31,986 bases of DNA. Source: Gryganskiella cystojenkinii (Eukaryota; Mortierellomycota; Mortierellomycetes; Mortierellales; Mortierellaceae). The stretch spans positions 1 to 31,986 of the forward strand of contig JAAAIG010000256.1 of NCBI GenBank assembly GCA_015852425.1, read 5' to 3'. Below, one piece after another: positions 20,115-31,565 of the stretch. Numbering within the stretch: the stretch's first letter is position 1; the number at the start of each line of letters is the position of its first letter. The notes beneath the pieces were generated by a model. That model saw nothing but the letters and a program-made list of their open reading frames with translations, searched no databases and had not been told where the DNA came from. Position numbers and translations under genes: made by a program.

Positions 20115-20480
20115 TTAGAGAGCAAGGGTAACCTCGCACTCGACACCAGACTCGAGGTTGATGGAGGTCAACTGCTTGACAATCTCGGCGGGCGAGTGCA
20201 AGTCGATGAGACGCTTGTGGATCTTCATCTCGTAACGGTCCCAGGTCTTGGAACCCTCACCGCAAGGGGACTTACGGGTGGTGATGCGGAGAACCTTGGT
20301 GGGGAGACGGACGGGTCCCTTGACACGGAGGTTCTTGTCCTTGGCACGCTGGATCAAATCCGAGCAGACCTTCTCGAGGTTCTTGACGTTGCGGGAGGTC
20401 AAGGTGATACGGATGCGGTGAACGGCAGACTCGACGTTCTCCTCAACACCGGGCTTGGCAGACTTTTGGATGGCAGACAT
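20115..20480 (-). CDS. RPS20: 40S ribosomal protein uS10 (RPS20)
   Basis: 121 residues in a single exon, a typical length for cytosolic uS10. It is part of the head of the small ribosomal subunit. After a short variable head ([14 protein letters not shown]) the conserved core reads [57 protein letters not shown] and [11 protein letters not shown]. It is the only gene longer than 300 bases here, apart from the HIRAN gene, without a visible intron. A 5' UTR intron cannot be excluded. The sequence is strongly codon-biased (frequent C/G third positions), as expected for a highly expressed gene. Confidence 0.98.
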   Translation of the reverse strand: MSAIQKSAKPGVEENVESAVHRIRITLTSRNVKNLEKVCSDLIQRAKDKNLRVKGPVRLPTKVLRITTRKSPCGEGSKTWDRYEMKIHKRLIDLHSPAEIVKQLTSINLESGVECEVTLAL

Positions 20481-20876
20481 GTTTGATGATTAGTCGACTG
20501 AGTGAATCAGATGATTACAGAGTGAACGTTGGTTTGGGAAGAAGGAAAACAAGATGCACTTACAGGGGCATTTTACCTTTATTGTTTTTTCGAAATATTT
20601 TTTTTTCCTCGGACTAAGCCACGAATCTACCGAAAAAAATACTGTGACGTAAATATACACGTGACTAAGTTAGTGGAAATGGTGGCGCTAAATGTGGCAA
20701 GACGGTTCCTGGACTTTGTCAGGCTTGCGTGCAGCTGGTGACAAAGATGATACACCAGATTGTGGTAGTGGTGGTGGTAGTACATTTATTACAATTTAGT
20801 GGGCAAATATTTTTAAAAAAAGTTGAAAAAGCAGAAAAGAAGAAATGAAAAAAAAATAGAAACTAATCTTTGTTTT
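20481..20876. promoter_or_regulatory. RPS20 promoter and NOT1 3' UTR
   Basis: 396 bases between two minus-strand genes. An AATAAA-type signal for NOT1 lies at 20785-20790. A (GGT)n-like stretch precedes it at 20764-20780. No gene is seen. Confidence 0.5.
20785..20790 (-). terminator. Polyadenylation signal for NOT1
   Basis: TTTATT on the plus strand, read as AATAAA on the minus strand, about 90 bases past the NOT1 stop codon. Confidence 0.55.
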
Positions 20877-23800
20877 CTAAGAAGATCGCTTGACAGATCT
20901 AGAGACGGACTCGAACAACTTTTCGATATCGGGATCCATTCGCGTAAAAGCATGGTCCCAGAACGCATACCGAGGGTTCTTGATCAGCTCAATGAACGTA
21001 ATCAACAGACCCCAAGGATGAGGACGGTTCACAATCAGGCGTTCAAGGAGGACCCTAATGGAAAGAGGAACAAAAAAAAGATCAGTTTCTGCGCATAAAT
21101 ATCGAACAAAAACAAAAGAAATAGACTTTGAGGATGTCGATCTGTTACCTGGTGATCTGCTCCTTCATGATCTCTTGCTCAGATTCATGGAACAGGAAGA
21201 GAAGAACTCGACTGAAATAATGCGTGTGCGAATTAGGGTATCGAAGTTGGTTCGCAATCGCACTCAGGAACAAGTACCGTCCCTCCGAGTCCAGATCTGT
21301 CAAGAGTCGCTGGAAAATATCCATGGATCCGGTCTGAGAGATGGGCGAGGGGCCACTGCTCGCGGACGAAGTCAGATCCAGAGAGTCACTGATATCGTCC
21401 TTGTTATCCTTGTTAGTACCGTCTTGGCCCTCAATCTCAGCCTTGGCAGCGTTCGCGGCCTGCAACTGAGCAATACCGGCGATGCCGACATAAAGCACCA
21501 ACGAGTTGATCATCGGCACGTTGTATTTGGCCCCACCTGAGTACAGATCATGGTTGTTGGGATCAATCGCCAAGATCTCACTCAGGTTGTCCAAGAACGC
21601 CGCCGCCTGTCCCATCTCCTGCTTGGACTGGGTCTCGCGCAGCTTCAAGTAGCTGTCGACATCGCGCTTCAACGAGACCTTCAAACTTGTGGTGTAATCG
21701 GAAAGAACACGAGGAGGCTGATGAATCTCGAGCAACATGTCGACCTTGAGGTTAGGTGTGAATGGATCAGGCAAGCGCATGTGACGTGGGAACGCACTAA
21801 GGATCAAGTTGCGGAGTTGGATACAACTGTGAGGGATCACATCACAGAAACTGAAATGGAAATCGCACAAAAACTCGGGGAAATCGTGCAATAGGACCAA
21901 GAGCACTCGGAGCGTGCCCTTGTAGAGCGCACGGGTCGTATCCTGCATCTCGCCTCCAACCAAGAACGGGATCAAGAATCGGAAGAGTGACACTAACAGC
22001 TTTTGGAACGAGAGCCAGCCCTTGCCGTTCTCGGCTAACAGGATCTTGGGCATAAAAGCGCGATGTGAAATCAGCGACAGCCATCCATAGGTGAATCCAG
22101 GGAACACAAGCGGCTGCAGAGTCTGGAACGTGTTGCTATAAACAAAAGAAAAGGGGTAAAATCATGGGGCATTAATAGCTTGATCGGTGAAACGCTTCCC
22201 GGAATCGTTTCATTCAATTATCGAGACACAAAAAGAGTCATTATTACCTGAACGCGGTCAAAATTTGAAAGTACATGCCGGGGCTTGATTCGTACGCGGT
22301 CATCATCTCGGTCAACAAGCCCGAAAACAGACGAAGGAAGGGCTTTTGGTTGAATTGTCCGCGACGCTGCTCGTGTGCCTGCGCCAGCACCAATACAATG
22401 ATCGAGAGCAATGTCGTCAAGTAGGTCACCTTGGCGAGACTGTGGTTCACGCCCTGAGGATCTGAGTAATGCTTCACCAACGTCACAATCAGTTTCACAA
22501 ACGCATCCACACCTTGGTAGGCAGCAGGCGTGTTGGCGACCTTGTACTTGATATAACTTTCGATACTCATCTCGGTACAGACGCGGAAAAACAAGGACGA
22601 GATTTCCTCACCCTTCAACACTCCCTGCTGCTGGATCGTGTTGATAAACGCTCCATAGTCCTTCTCGGTCGAAGTTGGCAACTGGTAGACACGGATCCAT
22701 TCCGCAAAGATGAAAGCGAGCTGTTCCTTCAAGATGGCATTCTCAGCAACGTCCTTGGCGGCTTCTCTCGGTGCTTGGGCTCGACGACGAATGTCGTCAA
22801 TCAACAGCGCAATGGGCTCAACAGCCTTACCACCGCGCTGGGCCAATCGGTTGAGGACATTGAGGGAGTTGATAAACTCGTTTCTACTGGCACAGGGTTG
22901 CTCGTTCAAGACACACTCACGGATCAATTTGACCGTGTACTCGATCACACCAGGGCGTCCAATCTCTATCAGTCGCGCGAGCTGCATATCCTGATCCACC
23001 AAACTCACGAGTCCAGCTCGGATCAGTGTCACAGTCACAGGTACGTTGAACTTGCGATCGTCATCCGCATAGATGAGCCACTCGGTCACTTCCTTGGCCA
23101 CCTTGCTTGACAAGGCGCAGAGTTGCTCCAACAAGACCGCATAGATGTCTCGGGAAAGCGTCTGTTCCGTCTTGTACAGGAGCTGAACAATCTTTTGCGA
23201 GAACGTCAAAGCCATCTCGTCAGGGTTGAACGACTGATTAGGGATCAGAGGGACAAGGCGGGCCAGGTTCTTGACATCATGGCTGGGTGGAAGAGCCGCC
23301 AATGGCACCGAGGGTGATTGACTAATGAGCTTGTCGAGTTCGCTGATAATCTGGGCAAACTTCTCGAGGGCCTGGTGCGCCGACAAAGGAGCAGGGGCAC
23401 CACCATAGCCGAGTTCAGCACTGTGGAAGGGGTATCCTTGACCAGCGTCTGCCTTGACGTTGAGAGGAGTTCGCAGTCCTCCGCGGTCAGTCTCGAAGGT
23501 CGATGGCATGGGGGTTTGTCTAGGCATGCGGGCAAAATCCTCATACACACGCAACTGCTGGGGCGAGAGTCCAGTAGGTTTGAGACGCAAAGGCTCGGGC
23601 AGGCTGGCGGGGTAACGGGAGGATTGAAAAGTCGCGAGGTCGTAGTAAGGTTGTCCTGTGCGTTCCCTGTGCTTCTTCCTGTTGTTGAAGGCGGCCGCAA
23701 GGCTCTCCTCGATCTCGGGAATGGCCTTCTCCATCGCGGCCTTCTCGACCACGGAGCAAGCAAGGTCCAGATTGTCATTCACAGTCATCAAAATCGACTG

Positions 23801-26800
23801 CTCGGGCATGTTCTGGTCCGTGAATCCGTTCTGGAGGAAAAGCGTGCGGATAATGTTGGCCATGCTCACACGAAGAGGCTCCTTGCAAGTAACCAGAGCT
23901 AGGCTACCAGCGAGATTTTGGACCATCAAGTGGGCAGCCTTCCTCATCTTTTCCTCATTGGGCTCCATCGCGAAATCCTTGATAATCATCTCGCGTGTTG
24001 AAATACCAGCGATCGTCACTGAGCGATCAACCACAGGCGAAACAATCTCACGAACAGCACGGTCGATAGCCAGATGGACAAGACGCTTAAGCGCTGGACG
24101 TTCGTTAAAGAACGCCGGCGGGTTGAAGGTCACGAACGCAGCCAGGTTGGGAACCATCTCTGAAGCACTGTCAATTTGAGCTGCAGTCGACGTGGGGACA
24201 GCGGGCTGAACAGGCATTCTTGCCGAAGGAGCATATCCACCCATAGAGATGCGCTCAAAGTCCTGCGCAAGCGTAGCAGGATGGGCAACGAGCTCCTGTG
24301 GAGGACGATCCTTGAGAATAGTAGTCGGCTCGATGTCATTGAGGTTAAGGACTAGACTTTTGCACAGAATATCGATTGCAAACTTGAGCTGAAGACTCAA
24401 ATCTGCAAACTGGTACAATTCGACGAGGAGACGCATGATGGCCATCAACCAAGGGTTTGGAGGCTTGAAGACCTTGCTCTTGTTGCACTGTTCCAGGACC
24501 TTGCAAACAAATGGAATAGCGACAATCAGACGGTTGCTGTCATAGCCCTCGATGAGCAATTCCTATTTTTCATGATATGCAAAGCATAAACGAAGTGTCA
24601 GTTAATCATGGTCTTCAAAAAATCTACATCGTATCTAAAAAGCTTCCCAAAAACATAAATGACAATGTTGCCTACCTTGAAAGCGAGGTTCTTGTGCTTG
24701 ATAGGTTTGTTACGTGCCAGGGTCATGCCGCCCAGCCAAGAGCCCAAGTTCTTGAGCAGAGTCCTGTCAGAGGAAGACTGGACAGTCTTTTCGGAGTTGA
24801 GCAAAATCTTGATATTGGCGTAGGTCTCGTGCAAGATGTGGCGGTTAAGCATGGGACTCTGTAAGCCGTCCAAGAATTGCAAGTACAAGACGTGGTAGTT
24901 AGGTTCGATACTCGCACGCTTGACGACAAGGTAATGGCTAAACCAACGATAAGCGCTCTCGCGGAGAATCTCCTTCATCTCGGCCAACTTGGCATCAATG
25001 TTTTGCTGCGACACATTGTTGACAATGAAAAGAATCTTGTCCTGAGTCTGTTCGTTGGGGACTTCATAGTCAATGTCATCCTGTGCCAAAAGCAGAGTGT
25101 CCATATTGAGCGAGGTAAAGACTGGAGGCGCAGGAGGCTGGGGAGTTGCGGCAGCAGGCGACGGCGTTTGAATAGGTAGACGTTGGATCTCCTGTACCGG
25201 CGGTTGTGATGGCGCTGCAGAAGCCGTCGGGTCCTGTGCCTGGCCACCTTGTCCATCCTGGGCGGCTGCTGTGGCGGCAGGAAGGATCGTCTGGATGTAA
25301 CGGACAATCTCTGGGTGTACTTGCTGCAGGTGAGGGATCTGCAACAGATGGGAACAGTACGTAGGCCACTCCTGAAGTCGAGACTGGAATCGGCTCAAAG
25401 CTTGTGCTCCAAAGTTGAACATCTTTGATCCTGGTGCACTTCGAAGGGCGTCCAGTACATATCTCAGGGCGATGCCGAGAGGGATATAAGAGACCAGTTG
25501 ATGTTGAATCAAGGCTCCAAAGAGGTCACTCGTGATGGACAGCTCCTTCTCGCGATAGGTCGAGAAGAACCGATACTCGTCAAACAGGTTGTGGATCATG
25601 CACGAGTAGATGTCCTGGTCCTGACGATCCGAAGAGTTCTTCAGACGTTGAAGCAAATCCACAATCTCGGGGATCGAGATATCGCCGCGATAGATGCGTT
25701 TGTAGTAATCGTTGGTCGTTTCCTCGACTTCTGCGGAAAACGAAGTTTCTCCACCAGGAACGCCATTCTCTGTGGCAGTAGCGACACTCGCGAGCTGAGG
25801 GTAAAGCTGAAGAGATGCGCTGTGGATATTCTTGAGTGCTGCTGAGCTTTCTGGTGACATGGGGCTATTTGAAGAAAAATTCGAAAAAAACAGTTAGGCG
25901 TCGATCCCAAGCACATTCATAGAAGATCAATCAATGTCAACATATATATGACCCTTTACCTTCCGAGGAGAACCTGCAAGAACACAGCGATGGTCTCCAC
26001 AGGGAGTTCTTTACTTGAAGACCCATTCTGACGTGCGTCATTGGCAATCCGTTCGCTGAGATAGTCGAGACAGGCAACAATAAATGCTTCGCCGGAGGAT
26101 GCGATTCGACTTTGAAGCCATTTGTCAAGTGCAAACACGTTCCTGCTCGCTGCTAAAACAGCCAAGTCGATCGAGAAAGCAAACGAGTTGACTTCGAGCA
26201 CAAGGCCAAGAATCTGTAAGAAACAAAACCACGAATGTTAGAATCCTATGAATTGTTGAATATCATTCGGTCATGCGCATTGTCGTAAAGGAGGTGTAAA
26301 AATCTTACCGAAAGATCCTCGGTAATCTTCAAAATCTTGGGTAACGTTGATCTGTCGTGATCATACAGATCAAGTAGACCCGAGACAAAGAGTCCCTGGT
26401 TCACTTGCCACAGGCGGGTCTGTACAAAATGGGGGACAGTGCCGGCGCCAGTCAGGTAGACATGGAGCAATTTGGAAACAAGGTCCTGGTGAAGAGCACT
26501 CCATGGCGTCTTGAGCTGAGCCAGACCCAGGAACAACAACTCTGTGTTTGATTTTAATCCCGAATCCAAAAGAGACTTGACCTCTTCACGGACATCGTTG
26601 TCAGCCAGGACCATGAGAGTCTCGACCAGTGGCAGACAGTTCCAGATGTTCGATTCAAGCTCCTTGGAGGCATGCCCCTGAACCTCGGGGCTCGCCCGCA
26701 CCATCTGAGCTTTTGTGAAAATTCGTGGTGTTGCGGCCCATTCATTCTCCAAAAGTTGAGTCGGTGCTTCGACAATGCCTCTGAGGAACGAAACTTGGCC

Positions 26801-28354
26801 ATCGACATTGTTCCATCGTCCCCAGAATGCGTCCAGAGGGAAGTGACTCGACGTCTGTGATGCCCAAAAAGTTGAAGAGCCACGGTTAGTTAAGAGAAAA
26901 TATAGATGTTTCCTATTTGAAGATCGGATGAGTGACCCATTTGCATACCTTGTCCGCGCTCCTGAAGGCTCTGACAATGTAATCAACACCTGATTTATTC
27001 GTGATCTTGAAGTCAGGGTAATCCAGGAAGCGAATCACCTTGACCCAATCCACGTCGCTCTGGTTCAAAACATTGGCAAGCGTCTTGAAATCCTGTGCGT
27101 GCTCGCCGTTCGATCGGGTGAACCGAGAGACCATCAGTCCCAAAGCTCTCGCTATCTCTTCCTCGCTTGGTCGCTTCGAGTTGTCGAATCCAGCTTTTCG
27201 CAAGACTTCGTTCACGGACGCGGTGGTGTTGCAGCACGCCGATCCTGCGTCGCGCATCGCCTTTGCGAGCGCTGAGTGTTCAGAGTCGTCGTTCATATCA
27301 CTATGTCGTCGATGACAGGGCAATTTGACAGTTAGTTTTGTAAATTAATCATTGCTCCGTTTTAGCATCACATTCAGACAAGCCAATTGCTGTCCAAATA
27401 AACGTTGTAGACGTTGTAGACATACCGAATCTGCTTGATGACTAATGTTACGTTGTTAGGGATGTTGTTACTGTACAAGGTGTTGACGAGTTTCGTGACA
27501 GAGTCGCCGGGTTCGTTCCAGAATTTGTAAATAGATGAGTCTAGAGATTGGACAAACTCGAGTAATGATTCACGGGTCGATAGTTGTTCCTTCAATGAAG
27601 GCGTGTTCAAGGTGATGACACGTTCCGCTACGATATGATTCCAATATTAATCATGTTCTAGGCGTTAGTTCAATGGTGGTGATTGACAACACAAACACAC
27701 TTTTTGTTTTCGGAAAATTGAAAAATAAACGGAAAAAGCGCATACCTTGAGAGACAAGATCTGATCTGTTGGATTGCAGGAGTGCAATGGCAAGTCGGGT
27801 CTTTTCGAGCGGTTGAATAGGGAGATCGCGGATAAAGATCTCAAAGTCAAAGTTCTTCAACGCCTCGCTCTTTTCAGTTGAACTGACGGCTTCGGAGAAG
27901 AGGAAGGCAGAGGTTTGGGTCTTCGTGAGGACCTGGAGTTGATCGATCAAGAGCCTGTGGATGGGTGATCCTGTATAGTTGCCGAACTGGGGTTGAGAAC
28001 CTGCTTGCCACGCTTGAACAATTCGTCGGATGAGGTGTAGGTAGACGCTCTTGCCGTTGTCCTCGATAAGCTGTTTAAGAGGAGAGTAACCACAAGCAGA
28101 TTAAATGTTAGTGTTTGAATCAATGAATCAGAAATAGAAACGAGTATCAACGGCAAAAGAGTAGGTGAACATACAGAGTAGATTTCAGTGACACTCCGGG
28201 AGTAGGTATTTTCAGAGAGAGTGGAGAGGAGGACGGCGACTTGAGCTTTGACAATGGTCAGGAAGGACGACTTCCTGGAGGGGACACTCAGCCTGGAGGA
28301 AGGTGGTGTGGATTGGCTGATAGAGTTATTGAGGTTCTTGTCTTCAGTGCTCAT
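20877..28354 (-). CDS. NOT1: CCR4-NOT complex scaffold subunit NOT1
   Basis: 2175 residues in ten exons on the minus strand: 28175-28354, 27746-28070, 27426-27627, 26949-27300, 26309-26854, 25960-26213, 24676-25864, 22248-24562, 21149-22135, 20877-21054. The total is 6528 bases with no frame conflict. NOT1 is the scaffold on which deadenylases and regulators assemble to shorten mRNA poly(A) tails. An N-terminal helical-repeat region contains [12 protein letters not shown]. The TTP-binding-like helical domain is about 670-820 ([21 protein letters not shown]). A Pro/Gln/Ala-rich linker follows. The MIF4G domain that binds CAF1 is about 870-1090 ([37 protein letters not shown]). The CAF40-binding region (DUF3819) is about 1165-1330 and the NOT1 C-terminal superfamily domain about 1790-2165 ([26 protein letters not shown]). 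Yeast Not1 has 2108 residues. Confidence 0.96.
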
Positions 28355-28947
28355 ATTGCATGACGCGCACTCGAAAGGGGGGGGGGAGGTTGATTATGAG
28401 GGATGGAATGTGAAGGTGAAGCGAAGGGAGAGGGAAGACGGATTCGTATATTTTTATATTGCAGAGTTGCTACTATCAAAGGTAATGAACGAGAGGTGAC
28501 ATGGTTAGTGGTCTTTCTCTATTTAAATCATAGATGAGATTCAAGCGAGGCCCTGTGTCTCTGTCTGTCTATTTGTCCTGATCAGTCCAGCAGCCAACGA
28601 TGTGCTGCGCTTGCAACTTTTGTCCTGTCTGTATGTCAATGATGTCACGGTCCATGGTTGATGTTGTGTTGCGATCCTGGCCATAATAAAGATTTAGTCC
28701 TTGAGTATTGAACATCAATAACGCAGTAGGTATAGACACATACACGCTGCAAACAACAAGGGATTCGAGTGAGTCGCTGGTGATGATGAGAGTGATGAAC
28801 AAAAGAAGAACCAATGTTGAATGTCGAATGCTGAACGAACAAAAAAGACACACACACATTGACGATCTCTCTCTTTGACAAAAATTGACACGTCACCGGA
28901 ACCCATTTCGATCGCAAGTCTTATTTCAATTTGAGCAAACTTGACAT
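28355..28947. promoter_or_regulatory. NOT1 promoter region
   Basis: 593 bases between the NOT1 start and the SPP2 stop, both on the minus strand. A G10 run (28377-28386) sits 23 bases upstream of the NOT1 start codon and would be C-rich in the transcript. No gene is supported; short open stretches are rich in Ser, Cys and Val with no pattern. Confidence 0.45.
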
Positions 28948-28952
28948 TTATT
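28947..28952 (-). terminator. AATAAA overlapping the SPP2 stop codon
   Basis: The last codons read AAA TAA ATG on the minus strand, so an AATAAA hexamer spans the stop codon. Whether it is used is unknown; cleavage here would give a very short 3' UTR. Confidence 0.3.
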
Positions 28953-30698
28953 TGCGATCCCTCCGATGACTATCGCGAGAGTCCCTGGACCGGTCCCTCC
29001 GCCTGTCAGTATCATGGCCTTGCCGAGAACCGCGATCTTCACGACTGCTTCGGCTACTATGCCTATCATCGTGCTTGTCATCGCGTCTGTCATCGTGTCT
29101 GTCGTCGCGTCTGTCACTGCTTGTTCTATTCTCGCGATCTTTCTCTCGATCCCTGTCCCTGTTCCTGTCCTTGTCCATGTCCCTATCGTCCCTGCGTTTG
29201 CTATCGCGACCATCTCTGTGACCGCTCCTGGAAGAATCGCGGTCATCACCCCTGCTCTCTCGACTGCTTCGACCCTCACGGCCGTCATCTCGGCTGCTCT
29301 TGTCGTCCCTAGTACTCCGACTATCGCGTATGTCTCTTACGTCCCTGTGATCCCTGTTTCCTCGGTCACGGTCCCGATCCCGGTCTCGATCTTCCCTCCG
29401 AATATCCTCTCGAAGACTTGGAAAATCGCTCCTGCCTGTCCTATTCCGTTCTGGCACCTTGAGCGCCTGTGGCGTCCGAGACTCGCCTGGTTTGATGTAT
29501 TTTTTCGTGATCGGTTCTGGTTCTTTTGGTTTGGCGCCTAATCCCAGTAGTGCTGGTCGTCTGTTATACTCAATGCTAAGGGTAGTGATATTGATCAAAG
29601 AGAACAGAAAGGTGAGTTAGGCATTATGCTCATTAATAACCCTCAGTAAAAATATATCAGCCCGAACGTTTAATTGAGTCCGGACGACAGGAATGATAAA
29701 GCTACTTACGCATCGTTGCCCTTTGCATCGCCCTTCCAGCCCATACCACGCAACAACGCAGCTCCAAACTCCTCGACAGGCACGTTCGCATAGTCGTCCA
29801 AGGAAGCTTCATCCGGAAGCTCGTCCAAGTTTTTTTGGAACGCTTCCACATCCTCTGCATGAACATTCTCTTGGCCTGAGAGGACCAACTTTCTTGCTGA
29901 TTCCATCTTTTCACCCGAAGCGGCTATGAGAAGAATAGTTGAAAAAGGTGGGAGCATATCATTAGAAGACGAAATCATAGAGTATAAAGCCAAAATACAG
30001 TAGTAAAGGCGCAGCATTTGTTTCCATACCTTCGATTAGTTTTCTTGCAGCCAATTCATCCAGAGTCTCTTCTTTTTGTTCAGCAACGACCGGTTCCTCT
30101 GCTGTCCCAGTTGAAGATCCAGCTGCCTCCATGTCCGAGTCTTCAACAGGGTGATCCAACTTGACGCGCTTCGTGAGCTGGAGTCCATGTGTGACCGTCT
30201 GAGCCGGTTCCTCGATAATCTCCATTGGAGCGCTGAGACTGCCTGGTCCAGGAACGAGGGTCGGTTTCTTTCTCTTGGCGAGGATCTGTTCTCTCCAGCT
30301 TGCATTCTCCTGCTTTGGGATCACCAACGGCTTGGCTTCTTCCTTGGGGGTTAAACTATTTAAAAAAATTGAGAGCAAGGCAACAGATCAGCTATTGTCA
30401 TTGGAGTAAAAGCGTCGGCGTGAACCTCTCAACAGATCAATCATGACATGAATAACTCTAGGTTTCCTTTTCCTTACCTAACAATCCTGTTGCCATCGAA
30501 TCCAGAGATCAGTTCGTCCCTGTGCGTGGGCTCGACCTTGTCCTCGCTGTGTCCAAAGGCGGAGACTTTTTTGTTGCTGACCAAAGGTGCCTTCTTCAGG
30601 CCTAAGCCTTTGCTAGCTCCAAAAGCGAGTTTGAACGGAGCAGCCGCAAGTACATCTCCGTTTTTGTCTGGTGGTGGTGGTGTGTTTTCGGATGACAT
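28948..30698 (-). CDS. SPP2: Pre-mRNA-splicing factor SPP2/GPKOW-like with long Arg/Asp tail
   Basis: 462 residues in four exons on the minus strand: 30478-30698, 30030-30355, 29710-29923, 28948-29575. The start is MSSENTPPPPDKNG. An early KLAFG and FGHSED segment is followed by KPLVIPKQENASWREQI. The diagnostic block is VPVEEFGAALLRGMGWKGD (about 230-248), then RRPALLGLGAKP, the Spp2 G-patch-like region that binds and activates the helicase Prp2 in the spliceosome. From about residue 300 the protein is a low-complexity tail of RD, DR, SR and RDRDRD repeats, absent from the 185-residue yeast protein but resembling RD/RS tails of other splicing proteins. No KOW domain, as in human GPKOW, is seen. 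Its promoter is shared with SUS1. Confidence 0.85.
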
Positions 30699-30910
30699 TA
30701 TGGCTGATGAGAGAAGGAATGGATGGATGGACGGAAGAAATGTGTGGAAGAAAAAGAGCTGTGCCCATCGCCAATGCATGCGAAAAGAACGTTTTTTAAG
30801 ATTGCTAAGCCACCATGGTGAAAAATGGTGGCCAAAAAAGAACGCACCTTTTCTTTTCTCCACCCACACGCAGACCCACAACAGGAGCCATCACAACCAT
30901 CACCACCACC
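30699..30910. promoter_or_regulatory. Bidirectional promoter SPP2/SUS1 with inverted repeat
   Basis: 212 bases separate the two divergent start codons. An inverted repeat, GCCACCAT at 30809-30816 and ATGGTGGC at 30825-30832, with an eight-base loop, lies close to its centre. The right end, before the SUS1 start, is a run of CAC/CAT triplets. Confidence 0.6.
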
Positions 30911-31565
30911 ATGAGTTCACTATCAAACGACCAATTGCGTGCCAACCTCCACAGGGAACTCGTCGAATCAGGAAAGCGAGACCAGTAAGAATCGCGCCAC
31001 AGGACATTCTGGATTTCATGCATGAAGTGTGCATGCATGGAGAACCTCTGCAGCGTCAGTTTGCTTTCGCCATGGAAACTCACTCTCTTCCCTTCTTGAT
31101 AGACTTCTTGAAGTCTTGCGGACGCGGCTCTTTGAGTCTGGATGGCGAGACGATCTGAAAACACACACAAAAGGTATCACGGGGGCTTTCTAATTGATCA
31201 CTTATAAGAGCGACTAACAGACTCTCTTGTTGATTGAAGCAGGTGCAAGCAGTGAAAACTAAACCGATCACTGTTTTTTCACCACTGAAATATAGCGGTA
31301 ATCCAGAGCCGTGACACACCCGTCTCTGTCGATGAGCTGATCAAAGAAGTCAGTCCGCATGCTCGAGGTATAAGTGCTTTGGAGACATTGAACGCGCCGC
31401 ACTTTGGATGATGATCAGGATCCGACACAAAGCAATTAAAAAAAGATCTTATAATCTAACTCCTTCCGTTAACCCTTTTACTTGGAACTAATAGCCACCA
31501 TCCCTGACAAGGTCAAGACCGAGTTGCTCGCTCAGATCAGTGCATTTGTCGAGGAAGCTCTTTAA
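30911..31565 (+). CDS. SUS1: SUS1/ENY2, SAGA and TREX-2 subunit
   Basis: 95 residues split over four small exons: 30911-30984, 31103-31173, 31296-31367, 31495-31565 (288 bases, in frame). No single exon exceeds 25 codons, so it is easily missed. The joined protein runs from MSSLSNDQLRANLH to FVEEAL. It contains RTRLFESGWRDDLK, which matches the ENY2 pattern of L-x-E-x-GW-x-D-x-L-K. A central PVSVDELIKEVSPHAR follows (compare VTVDDLVAEITPKGR), then a final helix PDKVKTELLAQI. Length equals yeast Sus1 (96). It joins the SAGA deubiquitinase module and the TREX-2 export complex at nuclear pores, coupling transcription to mRNA export. The gene is divergent from SPP2. Donors are CA|GTAAG, AAG|GTATC and GAG|GTATA. 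Confidence 0.9.

Noticed and set aside
20196..20486. 96-residue open stretch opposite RPS20
   Set aside because: It is antisense to a fully conserved ribosomal protein gene with strong codon bias.
22469..23110. 213-residue open stretch on the plus strand
   Set aside because: It is the antisense of NOT1 exon 8, where the minus strand carries a clear conserved protein. Long antisense frames are a by-product of codon bias.
28966..29541. 191-residue Val/Ile/Pro-rich open stretch on the plus strand
   Set aside because: It is the mirror of the Arg/Asp repeat tail of SPP2 and its composition follows from that repeat.
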